A stretch of 64,000 nucleotides of DNA, taken from NCBI RefSeq assembly GCF_030362795.1, contig NZ_JAUCBM010000001.1, forward strand, positions 930,001-994,000, read 5' to 3'. Position 1 is the stretch's first letter; each line of letters begins with the position of its first letter. The stretch is from Pseudochrobactrum kiredjianiae. Its GTDB lineage: Bacteria; Pseudomonadota; Alphaproteobacteria; Rhizobiales; Rhizobiaceae. A model generated the notes under the pieces. The model was given only the letters and a program-made list of their open reading frames with translations, did not search any database and was not told where the DNA came from. The translations under genes were made by a program, and so were the position numbers. Shown here piece by piece: positions 28,284 through 37,374 of this stretch.

Positions 28284-29369
28284 ATGCCCCGCCCGCGTTT
28301 TCTGAATAATCTTTCTGCATTTTTATTGACATTTTTGATTGCGGGGAGCGGAGCCGGCATTGCTTGGTTTATCGGGCTGCCAATTCCTTTCCTGCTTGGC
28401 TCCATGTGCAGTGTGATGATTGCTTCTTTGAGCGGTGTGAACATTTATTTGCCGGTGTGGCTGCGCAATCTGGTGTTTATTATGCTGGGTGTGCAGGCCG
28501 GTTCCGGCGTGCGTCCTGAGACCCTGAACCAGATTGGTGAATGGCCGCTCAGTTTTTTACTGCTTTTTGTTATGCTGGTTTCGGTCACCGGTTTCACATT
28601 TATGTTGCTGCGTTATGTATTCCGCTGGGATGCGCAGACAGCTTTTTTCTCTTCACTACCGGGTGCGCTCTCTTTTGTTATGGCAGTGGCGAGTGAGACC
28701 CGCGCCGATCTGGTGCGCATCAGCATGATCCAGACAGTGCGCTTGTTGCTGCTGATCGGTTTGCTGGCGCCGGTGTTGAATGTCTTGGGGCAGTCTGCGC
28801 CGCATATTGATTTGACAGCACTATCCGCAGCCCAGCCACAGGAATGGTTATGGCTGTTCGTAGCCGGTGCTATCGGTGCTTTGCTTGGTCATTACAGCCG
28901 TTTACCAGGCGGCATGATGCTCGGCGCATTGCTGGCTAGCGCGCTGGTCTATGTGACGGGCGTGGTGAGTGTGCGGGTGCCGCCGGAAATGGCCGATTTT
29001 GGCATGGTCATTCTCGGTGTGCTGATCGGCTCGCGCGTGAATAAACAACATCGCGGCATTATTATTGAATTGCTGCCAGTGGCTTTGATGGCCTTCATCA
29101 TCGGAACCGGCAGTGCCGCTCTTGTTTGTGCTTTGGTCTGGCTGGTGACGGGGTTGCATCCGGCGCAAATCGCGCTGGCTTTTGCTCCGGGCGCATTGGA
29201 GGCGCTAACAGTGATTGCTTTCTCGCTAGGTGTCGATCCGGCCTATGTTGCCTCGCACCATGTCGTCCGTTTTATGTTGATCGCGCTGGTTGTGCCGTTT
29301 CTTGCGCGATCTCTGCGTCGGATGGATGCAAAACAAACAGCCGCTCAGGCAGAACCTGAACGGCTGTAA
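28284..29369 (+). CDS. AbrB-family (AmoA-like) integral membrane protein
   Basis: This is a 361-residue protein from the ATG at 28284 (MPRPRFLNNLSAF...). A longer frame starts at 28212 but its first residues are unlike the family. About ten hydrophobic helices occur in two similar halves. Each half has a GLPxPFLLGSM- or LPGGMMLGALLAS-type motif, the internal repeat typical of PF05145. Members are annotated as ammonia monooxygenase or AbrB regulators for historical reasons, but the all-helical membrane fold argues for a transporter or membrane regulator. There is no partner gene nearby, and it is convergent with hemA. Confidence 0.8.
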   Translation: MPRPRFLNNLSAFLLTFLIAGSGAGIAWFIGLPIPFLLGSMCSVMIASLSGVNIYLPVWLRNLVFIMLGVQAGSGVRPETLNQIGEWPLSFLLLFVMLVSVTGFTFMLLRYVFRWDAQTAFFSSLPGALSFVMAVASETRADLVRISMIQTVRLLLLIGLLAPVLNVLGQSAPHIDLTALSAAQPQEWLWLFVAGAIGALLGHYSRLPGGMMLGALLASALVYVTGVVSVRVPPEMADFGMVILGVLIGSRVNKQHRGIIIELLPVALMAFIIGTGSAALVCALVWLVTGLHPAQIALAFAPGALEALTVIAFSLGVDPAYVASHHVVRFMLIALVVPFLARSLRRMDAKQTAAQAEPERL

Positions 29370-29397
29370 ATACTATTCTCTGATTATTTGTTTCTAC

Positions 29398-29442
29398 GCA
29401 TGTCTTTGCCCCAAAACCGGTGTCCGCTTTTGGGAGACATGC
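29398..29442. repeat. Dispersed palindrome at the convergent end of the AbrB-family gene and hemA
   Basis: GCATGTCT and CCCAAAA on the left pair with TTTTGGG and AGACATGC on the right, around a CCGGTGTCCGC centre. It has the same nested design as family A but a different outer sequence. It probably also ends transcription for both genes. Confidence 0.65.
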
Positions 29443-29447
29443 TGTAA

Positions 29448-30692
29448 TCAGGCAGTCTGTTTCAGCGGTTTGCCGTTGAAGTCAGTCGCATAGGGAATAT
29501 TCAGTGTCTGCCAGACTTCAAGCAGCGCTTCTTTCAAACCGGCAATCAGATCTTCACCATGAACCGGTGTCGGCGTAATACGCAGGCGCTCGGTGCCGCG
29601 CGGCACGGTCGGGAAGTTGATCGGCTGAATATAAATGCTATGCACTTCCAGCAAGCGGTCGCAGGCCTTTTTGCAAAGATCAGCATCACCGACAAACAGC
29701 GGCACAATATGTGTCTCTGTCGGCATAACCGGCAGGCCAGCCCGTTTCAGCATGTCTTTGGTCAGCTGAGCATTTTTTTGCTGCAGCTCACGCTCGGTAT
29801 TTGAGGTTTTGAGATGGCGGATGGCCGCGACTGTCGCATTGGCAATTGCCGGTGGTAAAGCGGATGTGAAGATAAAGCCCGGCGCATAGGAGCGCACGGC
29901 ATCAACCACCAGTTTCGAGCCGGTAATATAGCCGCCGAGTGTACCAAAAGATTTGGCCAGCGTGCCTTCGATAATATCAATGCGATGGCTCAGACCTTCG
30001 CGCTCAGAAATGCCGCCGCCATGTGCGCCATACATGCCAACCGCATGGACTTCATCCAAGTAAGTCATGGCATTGTATTTTTCTGCCAGTTCCACGATCT
30101 CTTTAAGCGGAGCCACATCGCCGTCCATGGAATAGACGGATTCAAACACGATCAGCTTGGCGCGGTCTTTACCAGCTGCTTTCAGCAGCTCTTCAAGGTG
30201 ACGGACATCATTGTGAAGGAAAATCTGCTTGTCAGCACCGGAATGACGGATACCGGCAATCATCGATGCATGATTAAGCTCATCGGACAGGATGAGACAA
30301 TCCGGCAGCAATTTGGCAATTGTCGAGATAGAGGCATCGTTAGACACAAAGCCGGAGGTGAATACCAGACCGGCTTCCTGTCCGTGCAGACCGGCAAGCT
30401 CATGTTCCAGTTCAACCAGCGGATGATTGTTGCCGGAGATATTGCGCGTGCCGCCAGCACCTGACCCCTGCGTGATTGCGGCGTCAGTCATAGCCTTCAG
30501 AACATCGGGGTGTTGCCCCATGCCGAGATAATCGTTGGAACACCATACAGTGATTTCACGTGCCTGACCGTCATGGCGCCAGATTGCCTGCGGAAAGCGA
30601 CCGACAATGCGCTCCAGATCAGCAAATACGCGGTAACGTTTTTCATTGTGAAGGCGGTCAATGGCCGCCTCAAAAAACTGGCTATAGTCCAT
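29448..30692 (-). CDS. hemA: 5-aminolevulinate synthase
   Basis: This 414-residue PLP enzyme condenses glycine and succinyl-CoA to 5-aminolevulinate, the alphaproteobacterial route to haem. It opens with [22 protein letters not shown] and contains [12 protein letters not shown], the glycine-rich [13 protein letters not shown] loop and the [10 protein letters not shown] aspartate. The PLP lysine is K247 in [20 protein letters not shown] lies about eight bases before the ATG. An FNR-type box (30790-30803) about 98 bp upstream suggests oxygen control. Confidence 0.96.
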   Translation of the reverse strand: MDYSQFFEAAIDRLHNEKRYRVFADLERIVGRFPQAIWRHDGQAREITVWCSNDYLGMGQHPDVLKAMTDAAITQGSGAGGTRNISGNNHPLVELEHELAGLHGQEAGLVFTSGFVSNDASISTIAKLLPDCLILSDELNHASMIAGIRHSGADKQIFLHNDVRHLEELLKAAGKDRAKLIVFESVYSMDGDVAPLKEIVELAEKYNAMTYLDEVHAVGMYGAHGGGISEREGLSHRIDIIEGTLAKSFGTLGGYITGSKLVVDAVRSYAPGFIFTSALPPAIANATVAAIRHLKTSNTERELQQKNAQLTKDMLKRAGLPVMPTETHIVPLFVGDADLCKKACDRLLEVHSIYIQPINFPTVPRGTERLRITPTPVHGEDLIAGLKEALLEVWQTLNIPYATDFNGKPLKQTA

Positions 30693-30789
30693 GAGGCATG
30701 TTCCTTTTCTTCACAGTTACCTAATCCTTTAGGCGCGTGTCGTCTATAAGCATATGTGCGGTAAATAGACCTAGACCAGTTTGACGGCA

Positions 30790-30803
30790 TTGATCTCAGT
30801 CAA
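30790..30803. promoter_or_regulatory. FNR/FnrL-type box upstream of hemA
   Basis: TTGATCTCAGTCAA matches the FNR consensus TTGAT-N4-ATCAA at nine of ten positions. It lies 98 bp before the hemA start codon. FnrL is known to control hemA in Rhodobacter. Confidence 0.55.
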
Positions 30804-30999
30804 TCAGACCAGTGTTGTGCCGTTGATTTTCTCATGAAATTAACCCCGTTTGATCGAAAAGCGGTTGATAAGAGAATATTGCTTTCTTTTATTTAGTTAC
30901 AGGATGTTGCAAATTAATTTCGCGTGGCCTAAATGACTTTGCAACAGATTGTTTCCATTCCATCTCTTTGAGGCGGAATGAGTGCAGGCGGGGACGGTA

Positions 31000-31713
31000 A
31001 TGAAAAAAGATCTGACGGCTAAAAAATCGATTACAGTCGGTGCCCGTATCGGCCGCCCGGCCCGGACTTCTCATGAAGAAATTGCCCGCATTGCGCTGAA
31101 AATCGGTCTTGATGATGTGACGATGATTGCTGTCGGGCAGGCGCTGGGCGTCGATCATTCTTCGCTCTATCGCTATGTTAAAGGTCGCAAGGATTTGCTG
31201 CTGGCCGCTGCTGATCTGGCGATTGCGGAACTGGACTGGCGCGGCAATCCTGCCAATTGGTATGAATTCGCGCAGAATGTTGCCAATTCTTCATGGCTGC
31301 TGTTCGATCGCTATCCCGGGTTGGCAGATGCCATGCGTGAGCTTGAAGTTTCGCCGCCATCAGGTATCCGTGCTTTCGGTGAAATTGCCAACCGCTTTGT
31401 TGAATATGGTTTCTCGGCTGAAGAGGCTGTAGTTATTCTCGATAGTATATTCGATATGACTATGGATTGTTTTACCGGCTGGCGCAGGGCTTATAAGCCA
31501 GCACGCATTGGTGACTACAGCATTGAAAAGGTTGTGAAATCTTGGGAAGCTGAAGCAGCCCGTAATCCGGATACCGCGCGGCCAATCCTGATTATGAGCC
31601 GCATGATGAGTGATCCGCCGAAGGAATGGTGGAACAGAAAGCTGCACCTGATTTTGGAAGGTGCAGAAGCTGTTTTCACCAAACGTCAGTTGATTTATGA
31701 GGCAGCAGAATAA
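31000..31713 (+). CDS. TetR-family transcriptional regulator
   Basis: This is a 237-residue protein from the ATG at 31000, with GCGGGGA upstream; a GTG at 30982 is less likely. The basic N-terminus has the arm KKSITVGARIGRPARTSHEEIARIAL. The helix-turn-helix includes VTMIAVGQALGVDHSSLYRYVKGRKDLLL. The C-terminal ligand domain (about residues 80-235) has no close motif I can name. It is tail to tail with the FAD-binding protein gene, only nine bases apart, and divergent from hemA. Its ligand and targets are unknown; hemA or its own gene are candidates by position only. Confidence 0.85.
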   Translation: MKKDLTAKKSITVGARIGRPARTSHEEIARIALKIGLDDVTMIAVGQALGVDHSSLYRYVKGRKDLLLAAADLAIAELDWRGNPANWYEFAQNVANSSWLLFDRYPGLADAMRELEVSPPSGIRAFGEIANRFVEYGFSAEEAVVILDSIFDMTMDCFTGWRRAYKPARIGDYSIEKVVKSWEAEAARNPDTARPILIMSRMMSDPPKEWWNRKLHLILEGAEAVFTKRQLIYEAAE

Positions 31714-31722
31714 AACCTTACC

Positions 31723-33234
31723 TCAGACAAGTGGCTGTTGTACTGCCTGCCTGATAACCTCTGCCAATCTCTGCGTATAGCGTGCGACTTCTGGCGCACC
31801 CATCAATTCGCCGAAAGTGCCGCGTGCCAAAGGCCCCGCAATAAACAGATTATCGGTGATTGAGCCATCCTTGCTGATCGCACGCATGGTCTCAAGCACC
31901 TGTTCGTTTCGGCTGGTATGCAGGCCGAGACCTGTCGGGTCCATTTCAATCAGCCCATCCTGATGCAACATCGCCAATGGCGCGCATTGGCCGATAATAT
32001 CGCCATGCGCAGGGCCGGTAGTGATAATAATGGCATCGAAATGCTGCTCGATGGTCATACTCTCACCACGCCGACGATAAGTGATCATGAAGCCTTTGCC
32101 ATTATCCGCATAGCTTGCGCCGGTAACATGGGCGCTGAGAAAATCCAGCGTGTTGGCACGGCTACGCTGTTCCAACACATCGTCTGTCTGGGTCGCAAGA
32201 CGAAAACGATGAGCATCCCAATAGGTGCGTAAATGCCGGACAATACGCTGGCGCTCGCTTAGCGGCAGGACATGCCAGATTGCATCGCCCTGATCGCGCA
32301 AGGCATCGATCACCGATTGCCACGGTATGGATTGCAGTGCTGCGTCACGGATTGTCTTGCGGATTTTACGCAATAATTGCGTTGCGGATGTTTCCGGCGG
32401 ATTGAGAAAATCACCGAACAGCCGTGGTGGTTTCAGCTCGCCTGTTTTCAGGCGCAGATTAGGTCGCGAGCGCAGGCCATGACGGGACAGAACGGTAATC
32501 TTGCCGCTATGACCGTGCTGGGATAATCCGGCAACCATATCTGCAGAGGTCAGACCTGCGCCAATAATCAGCACAGAGCTGTCTGTTCCGGTTTCTTCAA
32601 TCAGTTGTTTGAGTGCGTCACCTTGATACGGATTGGCGGTCAGTCCTGCTATGTGGCTTTGTCCTGAAGGGACAAGTGCGCGCAAAGGGGCGGGGAGTGC
32701 TGGCAGGGGATGGGAAGCCGCGATCACCAGAAAATCAGCCTCCAGTGTCGTGCCGTTATTCATGCTGACCGTGTAAGTGCCATCGCTGTTGCGGTTGGCG
32801 CCGGTGGCACTTGCAATCAGGTGTTGCACTTGTCCGCTGGCAAGCAGGGGCGCAAGCTGATCGGCCATATAGCTGCCAAACAGACTGCGGCGGGCATAGG
32901 TCTGACCATTTTCCGTTGTTGCTTCCGGATCGCTGTTCAGACTATGTGTTTCTTCTATCCAGCGGGCAAAATGCGGTTTATCGTCATAAAAAATGCTCAT
33001 CCGGTCGGAGAGTACATTCAGACGAAACGCTTCTTCTTCTGTGGAATAAGCCAGTCCCGCACCCAGATGCTGGCGGGGTTCAATGATGGTGATTTTAAGC
33101 TTTGCCGGATCGGTGGTTGTGGCCAGATGATAGGCCAGTGTAGCACCGGAAAAGCCCCCTCCGATAATGATGACGGATTTTTGCGGGGCATGGTTATGCG
33201 AGTGGTCAGTGCTGGCAGAAGGCAATACAGTCAA
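31723..33234 (-). CDS. FAD/NAD(P)-binding protein (NAD_binding_9 type)
   Basis: This is a 503-residue protein. It has an N-terminal Rossmann loop VIIIGGGFSGATLAYHLA for FAD, the GAGLAYSTEEEAFRLNVLSDRMS stretch typical of the YdhS/NAD_binding_9 group, and a second nucleotide motif LIIGAGLTSADMVAGL in the middle. The C-terminal region has the VATRNEQ-like LGLHTSRNEQVLE. About 18 N-terminal residues before the loop are His/Asn/Ser-rich. Family members are poorly characterised putative oxidoreductases. The neighbourhood gives no substrate clue. Confidence 0.8.
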   Translation of the reverse strand: MTVLPSASTDHSHNHAPQKSVIIIGGGFSGATLAYHLATTTDPAKLKITIIEPRQHLGAGLAYSTEEEAFRLNVLSDRMSIFYDDKPHFARWIEETHSLNSDPEATTENGQTYARRSLFGSYMADQLAPLLASGQVQHLIASATGANRNSDGTYTVSMNNGTTLEADFLVIAASHPLPALPAPLRALVPSGQSHIAGLTANPYQGDALKQLIEETGTDSSVLIIGAGLTSADMVAGLSQHGHSGKITVLSRHGLRSRPNLRLKTGELKPPRLFGDFLNPPETSATQLLRKIRKTIRDAALQSIPWQSVIDALRDQGDAIWHVLPLSERQRIVRHLRTYWDAHRFRLATQTDDVLEQRSRANTLDFLSAHVTGASYADNGKGFMITYRRRGESMTIEQHFDAIIITTGPAHGDIIGQCAPLAMLHQDGLIEMDPTGLGLHTSRNEQVLETMRAISKDGSITDNLFIAGPLARGTFGELMGAPEVARYTQRLAEVIRQAVQQPLV

Positions 33235-33366
33235 AACATATATCCGGCTTCAGATAAGCGTGCCGTGATTGGGCACAAGACCGCACATGTATAGCAATAA
33301 AATCTTCGACTGCCAGTAATATGATAAAATAATTCTCTGCTTCGGGTGTTGTGCAGGTGTGTTTTA

Positions 33367-34101
33367 TCAGAGACCAAAGAGCTTTTTCAGGAAGAGCAAA
33401 CCGCCATCGGTGCGGCGGATATAGCGCCGTGGCAAGCCAAACGGATCATCCGATGCCCTTGCATGACCGCGTTTTGTGGTCGTTGCATATACGTAACCGG
33501 CTTGTTTGGTAATATCGCGGACGGCCTGTGTTTCGCCACCATATGGATAGCAAAAATTGGTGACTTCACTGCCCAGAATGTCTTCAAGAATTTTTTTGGA
33601 ACCGGCAATCTGGCGCTCTGCCTCTGTTGAATCGGCATCTGGCAGATAGATGTGGTCAAGCGTATGGGCGCCGACTTCATGACCCTGTGCTGCCCAGTCG
33701 CGCAGCTGTTCGGCATTCATGCACGGAATCTCAATAGCGCCTTTAGGGATATCCCATTCATTGCGGCCGCCGATCTGATTGGCAACAAAGTAATTGGTGG
33801 CAGTAAAGCCGAGTTCGTTCAACACCGGCATGGCATGTTGGTAGACGTTGAGAAAGCCGTCATCGAAGGTAATAACAGCGACCTTGCCCTGCTTCTTGCC
33901 TTCGAGATAAGGCTGGGCATCACGCATGGACAGCCCTTGATAACCCAGTCGCTTCAGCCAGCGCATCTGAGAACGAAACCGATCCGGATGGACGTGCAGG
34001 CTGCGGAACGGTTTGTAACGCGCAGGCGGTACATCAATCGAATGATAAAGCAGGATCGGAATGGCAGAAGATTTCATTGGTTTTGTCCGGTTTGCAGGCA
34101 T
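33367..34101 (-). CDS. Polysaccharide deacetylase (NodB-type), copy 1
   Basis: This is a 244-residue carbohydrate esterase family 4 protein. The metal Asp motif is VAVITFDDGFLNVYQ, and the histidine pair lies in EVGAHTLDHIYLP. FCYPYGGE and the C-terminal GLPRRYIRRTDG complete the NodB pattern. It has no signal peptide, so it probably acts on cytoplasmic or lipid-linked sugars. It is about three-quarters identical in protein to the next gene (34159-34869) and is clearly a tandem duplicate. GGAAGG lies before the ATG at 34101; MKSSAIP at 34077 is an alternative that aligns with the paralogue's start. It is probably co-transcribed with the paralogue and the GT25 gene. Confidence 0.88.
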   Translation of the reverse strand: MPANRTKPMKSSAIPILLYHSIDVPPARYKPFRSLHVHPDRFRSQMRWLKRLGYQGLSMRDAQPYLEGKKQGKVAVITFDDGFLNVYQHAMPVLNELGFTATNYFVANQIGGRNEWDIPKGAIEIPCMNAEQLRDWAAQGHEVGAHTLDHIYLPDADSTEAERQIAGSKKILEDILGSEVTNFCYPYGGETQAVRDITKQAGYVYATTTKRGHARASDDPFGLPRRYIRRTDGGLLFLKKLFGL

Positions 34102-34158
34102 AGATCAGGCCTTCCACGCTATCGAGCGCAGATATTCAGTTCTTTATGCCATAATTAT

Positions 34159-34869
34159 TCAGAAGCCGAAGAGCTTTTTTACAAAGAGCAGGCTGTTATC
34201 TGTCCTGCGGATAAACCGGCGCGGTAAGCCAAAAGGATCATCACTCGGACGGGCAAAACCGCGTTGTGTGGTGGTCGCGTGAACAAAACCGGCTTTCTCG
34301 GCGATTTTACGCAGTTCCGCACCTTCGCCACCATGAGGATAGCAGAAATTACTGACTTCAGTGCCGGTGATCGCTTCCAGTGCAGTTTTTGAACCGGCAA
34401 TCTGTCTCTCTGCTTCTGCAGGGGATGCATCCGGTAAGAAGATATGGTCGAGTGTATGTGCGCCGACTTCATGACCATGGGCAGCCCAGTCCAACAGCTG
34501 CTCTTTGTTCATGCATTTGATTTCGACCGAGCCTTTCGGCAGATCCCAAGCATTGCAGCCGCCGATTTGGTTGGCAACAAAATAATTGGTGGCGGTAAAA
34601 CCCAGCCTGTCGAGTACTGGCATGGCATGTTGGTAGACATTGAGATAACCGTCATCAAAAGTAATGACAGCAACTTTGCCTTGTTTTTTCCCCTCCAGAT
34701 AAGGACGGGCATCGCGCATGGATAGTCCCTGATAGCCCAGTCGTTTCAGCCATTGCATCTGTTTTGCAAAGCGGTCGGGATGAACATGCAGGCTGCGGAA
34801 AGGCTTGTCACGCGGCGGCGCAACATCAATCGAGTGATAGGTGAAAATGGGTATTGCGGGAGATTTCAT
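34159..34869 (-). CDS. Polysaccharide deacetylase (NodB-type), copy 2
   Basis: This is a 236-residue paralogue of the downstream deacetylase with the same motifs: ITFDDGYLNVYQ, GAHTLDHIFLP, FCYPHGGE and GLPRRFIRRTD. Its ATG overlaps the stop of the glycosyltransferase gene by four bases, so the two are translationally coupled. Together the three genes suggest a small surface-sugar modification operon (sugar transfer and N-deacetylation), perhaps on lipopolysaccharide. The specific sugar is unknown. Confidence 0.88.
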   Translation of the reverse strand: MKSPAIPIFTYHSIDVAPPRDKPFRSLHVHPDRFAKQMQWLKRLGYQGLSMRDARPYLEGKKQGKVAVITFDDGYLNVYQHAMPVLDRLGFTATNYFVANQIGGCNAWDLPKGSVEIKCMNKEQLLDWAAHGHEVGAHTLDHIFLPDASPAEAERQIAGSKTALEAITGTEVSNFCYPHGGEGAELRKIAEKAGFVHATTTQRGFARPSDDPFGLPRRFIRRTDNSLLFVKKLFGF

Positions 34870-35609
34870 CGACCAGTTTCACTTTTACGAGAATAAGCAA
34901 CAACGCTGCGCCGGTATAATGGGCGCATCAGTTCACGATGTAGCTTATGCCGCAAATTGCGTGGTGGTTTCAATGTGCTTCCGCCAAGGCTCGCGGAAAT
35001 TTCATCAACACCGCCCGGAATAACAGCCAGCGGGGTGAGGCCCGTGATCCAGTTCATCTGCTCAAAAGTATCAACCGGACGGTCGAACTGAACGGTAATA
35101 TCCAACAGCATTTGTGCGGCTTCTTTGCTGATGAGCTGTCCGATAGTGCCAAGACCAACCGGACAAGGGCGGATCACTTTTGCGCCTTCGCATTCCATAA
35201 CGAGTGTCCCATGCTCTTTTTCAGGGCGGAACGGCAGGCGAATGAAGCTTTGTTTGCCAAGCACTTTGCAAGCCGCCGCAAAAGCTGCGGGGAAGTCGGG
35301 TGTCAGAGCCACATCATCTTCGAGTACGAGTGCAGCATCCAGATTTTGATCAATGATAGCCTGCCATGTTTTGCGATGCGACAGGAAACAAGCAACTTCA
35401 TTGCGGCTTAAACGGAACGGGTAATAAGGTTTGTGCAGCCGTGGCTGATAGACCTGCGCGACTTGTTGATCACTCAGCTGCTTTGAATCAACTGCAACAA
35501 TGATCTCAGACGGTATCGGTAGTTGTGCTATCAGTTCTGCCACTTGCGCACGGCGCTCAGTGGCGCGTTCAAGGTGGACGATGAAGGCTTTAATTTGCAG
35601 GTTTTCCAT
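34866..35609 (-). CDS. Glycosyltransferase family 25 (LPS-type)
   Basis: This is a 247-residue protein from the ATG at 35609 (MENLQIKAFIVHLERATERR...), with AAGGTT upstream. A longer frame from 35669 is less likely. IKAFIVHLERATERRAQV is the GT25 opening. SRNEVACFLSHRKTWQAIID and the metal-binding LVLEDDVALTPDF follow in order. GT25 enzymes add galactose-like sugars to lipooligosaccharide in the cytoplasm. It is the first gene of the operon with the two deacetylases. Confidence 0.87.
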   Translation of the reverse strand: MENLQIKAFIVHLERATERRAQVAELIAQLPIPSEIIVAVDSKQLSDQQVAQVYQPRLHKPYYPFRLSRNEVACFLSHRKTWQAIIDQNLDAALVLEDDVALTPDFPAAFAAACKVLGKQSFIRLPFRPEKEHGTLVMECEGAKVIRPCPVGLGTIGQLISKEAAQMLLDITVQFDRPVDTFEQMNWITGLTPLAVIPGGVDEISASLGGSTLKPPRNLRHKLHRELMRPLYRRSVVAYSRKSETGR

Positions 35610-35775
35610 AAATAACCTTTTACCGGAACTGATAATCTGCAGGCCGATCACAACCTCGTGACCTGACATAAGCGATTTCTATAACAGCAAAAAGGTCATG
35701 TTGAAAATTGTTAAATATTTTGGTGGTAAATTGACAAAAAATCACAAAATACTGACTTTTCTTATAGTAATAGCA

Positions 35776-35809
35776 GAAGGCGTACAGATCAGCTGATCTG
35801 TACGCCTTC
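35776..35809. repeat. Perfect 34-bp palindrome
   Basis: GAAGGCGTACAGATCAG is followed directly by its exact complement, with no loop. It lies between the small gene at 35834 and the GT25 operon, on the downstream side of the former. There is no T-run on either side. Confidence 0.85.
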
Positions 35810-35833
35810 GGTCATGGATTGTGCAATCCGCAT

Positions 35834-36181
35834 TTAATTGTAGATTGTTCCTGCAATTGGGCGCCGCACATAATTGCTTAGTGCCTGACGCAATAAGCCT
35901 GAAGCATCAGCATAGGTTGCCGGAAAATCCAATGGCTGATGTTGCATAATATGCGGTATTGCGGCTCTCAGAGATTGCAGAACATGCTGCGGGAGCTTGT
36001 CGGAACATTGTGTTAACCGGCGAAAAATCACACTGATGCGCACTGATTTTCCATAAACCGCAACTTGTGGTTCCTGATCGGTCATGTCCCAGTCTTCATA
36101 GGCGTGAACCGCTTCATGGAAGCCGTTCAGTAAATAAATTGAAGCATGTCCGTTATGGAGCGGTGGCAGCAAACTTGACAT
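35834..36181 (-). CDS. Small hypothetical protein
   Basis: This is a 115-residue protein from the ATG at 36181, which has AAGGAG six bases upstream; the longer frame from 36316 is not supported. There is no signal peptide or membrane helix. The first 50 residues are mixed (LLPPLHNGHASIYLLNGFHEAVHAYEDWDM), and the rest is helical (VLQSLRAAIPHIMQHQPLDF, ASGLLRQALSNYVRRP). I do not recognise the family. It stands alone between proC and the sugar operon. Confidence 0.65.
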   Translation of the reverse strand: MSSLLPPLHNGHASIYLLNGFHEAVHAYEDWDMTDQEPQVAVYGKSVRISVIFRRLTQCSDKLPQHVLQSLRAAIPHIMQHQPLDFPATYADASGLLRQALSNYVRRPIAGTIYN

Positions 36182-36499
36182 TCCTGTCTCCTTTTTCGGG
36201 CTGCTTACTGCGAAAAATCCTTGCATGGGGCTTCGCAGTAATCTTGTAAAGTTATTCGTATTTCCGTGTATGCCTGCCCGTTGAGGCAGGAATTGATGAG
36301 AACTGTTGTGAGGCAAGTATCGCCTGAATGTGTGACAGTTCTATAATGCCGGATAATTTTGCCAATGGGTTTGGCAGCAATTTAATTCGTTGATACAGCC
36401 ATAAAACACGGCTGATGATATAAGATTAACTAAAAAGCAGCGCGGGTAAATCCCGATTTTATTGTACTTTCGGATAGGCCAGTAAAAAAGAAATATCTT
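36182..36499. other. Intergenic region before the proC terminator
   Basis: This AT-rich spacer of about 320 bp upstream of the small gene should hold that gene's promoter. I see no ORF or strong structure besides the proC terminator beyond its right end. Confidence 0.4.
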
Positions 36500-36540
36500 T
36501 TAAAATCAGAAAAGGGAGAGGGTTGTTCGTCCTCTCCCTT
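36500..36540 (-). terminator. Terminator of proC
   Basis: On the minus strand a 10-bp stem AAGGGAGAGG/CCTCTCCCTT is followed by TTCTGATTTT, 22 bases after the proC stop. Confidence 0.8.
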
Positions 36541-36561
36541 GCGTTATTATAGTAATTTGTT

Positions 36562-37374
36562 TCAGCTTTTGCCGAGTTCGACAGAGCGTTTGTGTGCTGC
36601 TTCAACAGCCTCTGTAATAAGATTTTGCAACCGGTTATCGCCCATCAGAACATCAAGTGCTGCGGCTGTGGTGCCGTTCGGGCTGGTCACAATGATGCGC
36701 AATTGCGACGGGGTGTCGGTACTCGCTGCCGCCAGTGCTCCGGCACCATAGACGGTTTGCATTGCCAGCATGCCGGCAATATCCTGCGGCAGCCCGGCGG
36801 TCATGCCTGCTTGCGTCAGACATTCGATAAAGTGGAAAATATAAGCAGGCCCGGAACCGGAAACTGCGGTAACGGCATCCATCAGGCTTTCATCACTGAC
36901 CTGCGCAACCTGACCGCTGGTTGCCAGCAGCTCCTCGGTAAAGTGCAGCATTTCCGGTCGCACATTGCTATTGGCGAAGCTGACCATCATGCCTTTACCA
37001 ATCGCTGCCGGTGTATTGGGCATGCAGCGGATGACGGCGCTCTGGCTTCCTAAAATCTGCTCAAACAATGCAACAGGGGTTCCGGCGGCAACACTGAGAA
37101 ATGTCGCTTCGGCGGCATAGGGTTTATATTCAGGCAAAATATCCTGAATAACCTGCGGTTTGACGGCAATGATCACGAGGCGTGGTGCATCTGAAATCTC
37201 TGCACTGCTTTTGACGGCTTTAACACCGAGTTTTGCAGCACGTTCACGCAAACTGTCCGCAGGCTCAACAACGGTTACGTCTGAAGGCTGCAACTTTCCG
37301 CTGGCGAGCCAGCCCTGCAGCATCGCGAAACCCATATTTCCGCAGCCAACCAAAACAGTATTATTATTTGTCAT
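36562..37374 (-). CDS. proC: Pyrroline-5-carboxylate reductase
   Basis: This 270-residue enzyme carries out the last step of proline synthesis, reducing P5C with NAD(P)H. The N-terminal dinucleotide loop is VLVGCGNMGFAMLQGWL. RCMPNTPAAIGKGM and the substrate region AVSGSGPAYIFHFIECL are diagnostic. The C-terminal TSPNGTTAAALDVL motif is present. The length is typical. It is a single gene with its own terminator and a 506-bp upstream spacer. Confidence 0.95.
   Translation of the reverse strand: MTNNNTVLVGCGNMGFAMLQGWLASGKLQPSDVTVVEPADSLRERAAKLGVKAVKSSAEISDAPRLVIIAVKPQVIQDILPEYKPYAAEATFLSVAAGTPVALFEQILGSQSAVIRCMPNTPAAIGKGMMVSFANSNVRPEMLHFTEELLATSGQVAQVSDESLMDAVTAVSGSGPAYIFHFIECLTQAGMTAGLPQDIAGMLAMQTVYGAGALAAASTDTPSQLRIIVTSPNGTTAAALDVLMGDNRLQNLITEAVEAAHKRSVELGKS

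Noticed and set aside
33367-34869. Assembly artefact producing two identical deacetylase genes
   Set aside because: The copies differ at many positions throughout, including coding changes, and have different upstream junctions.
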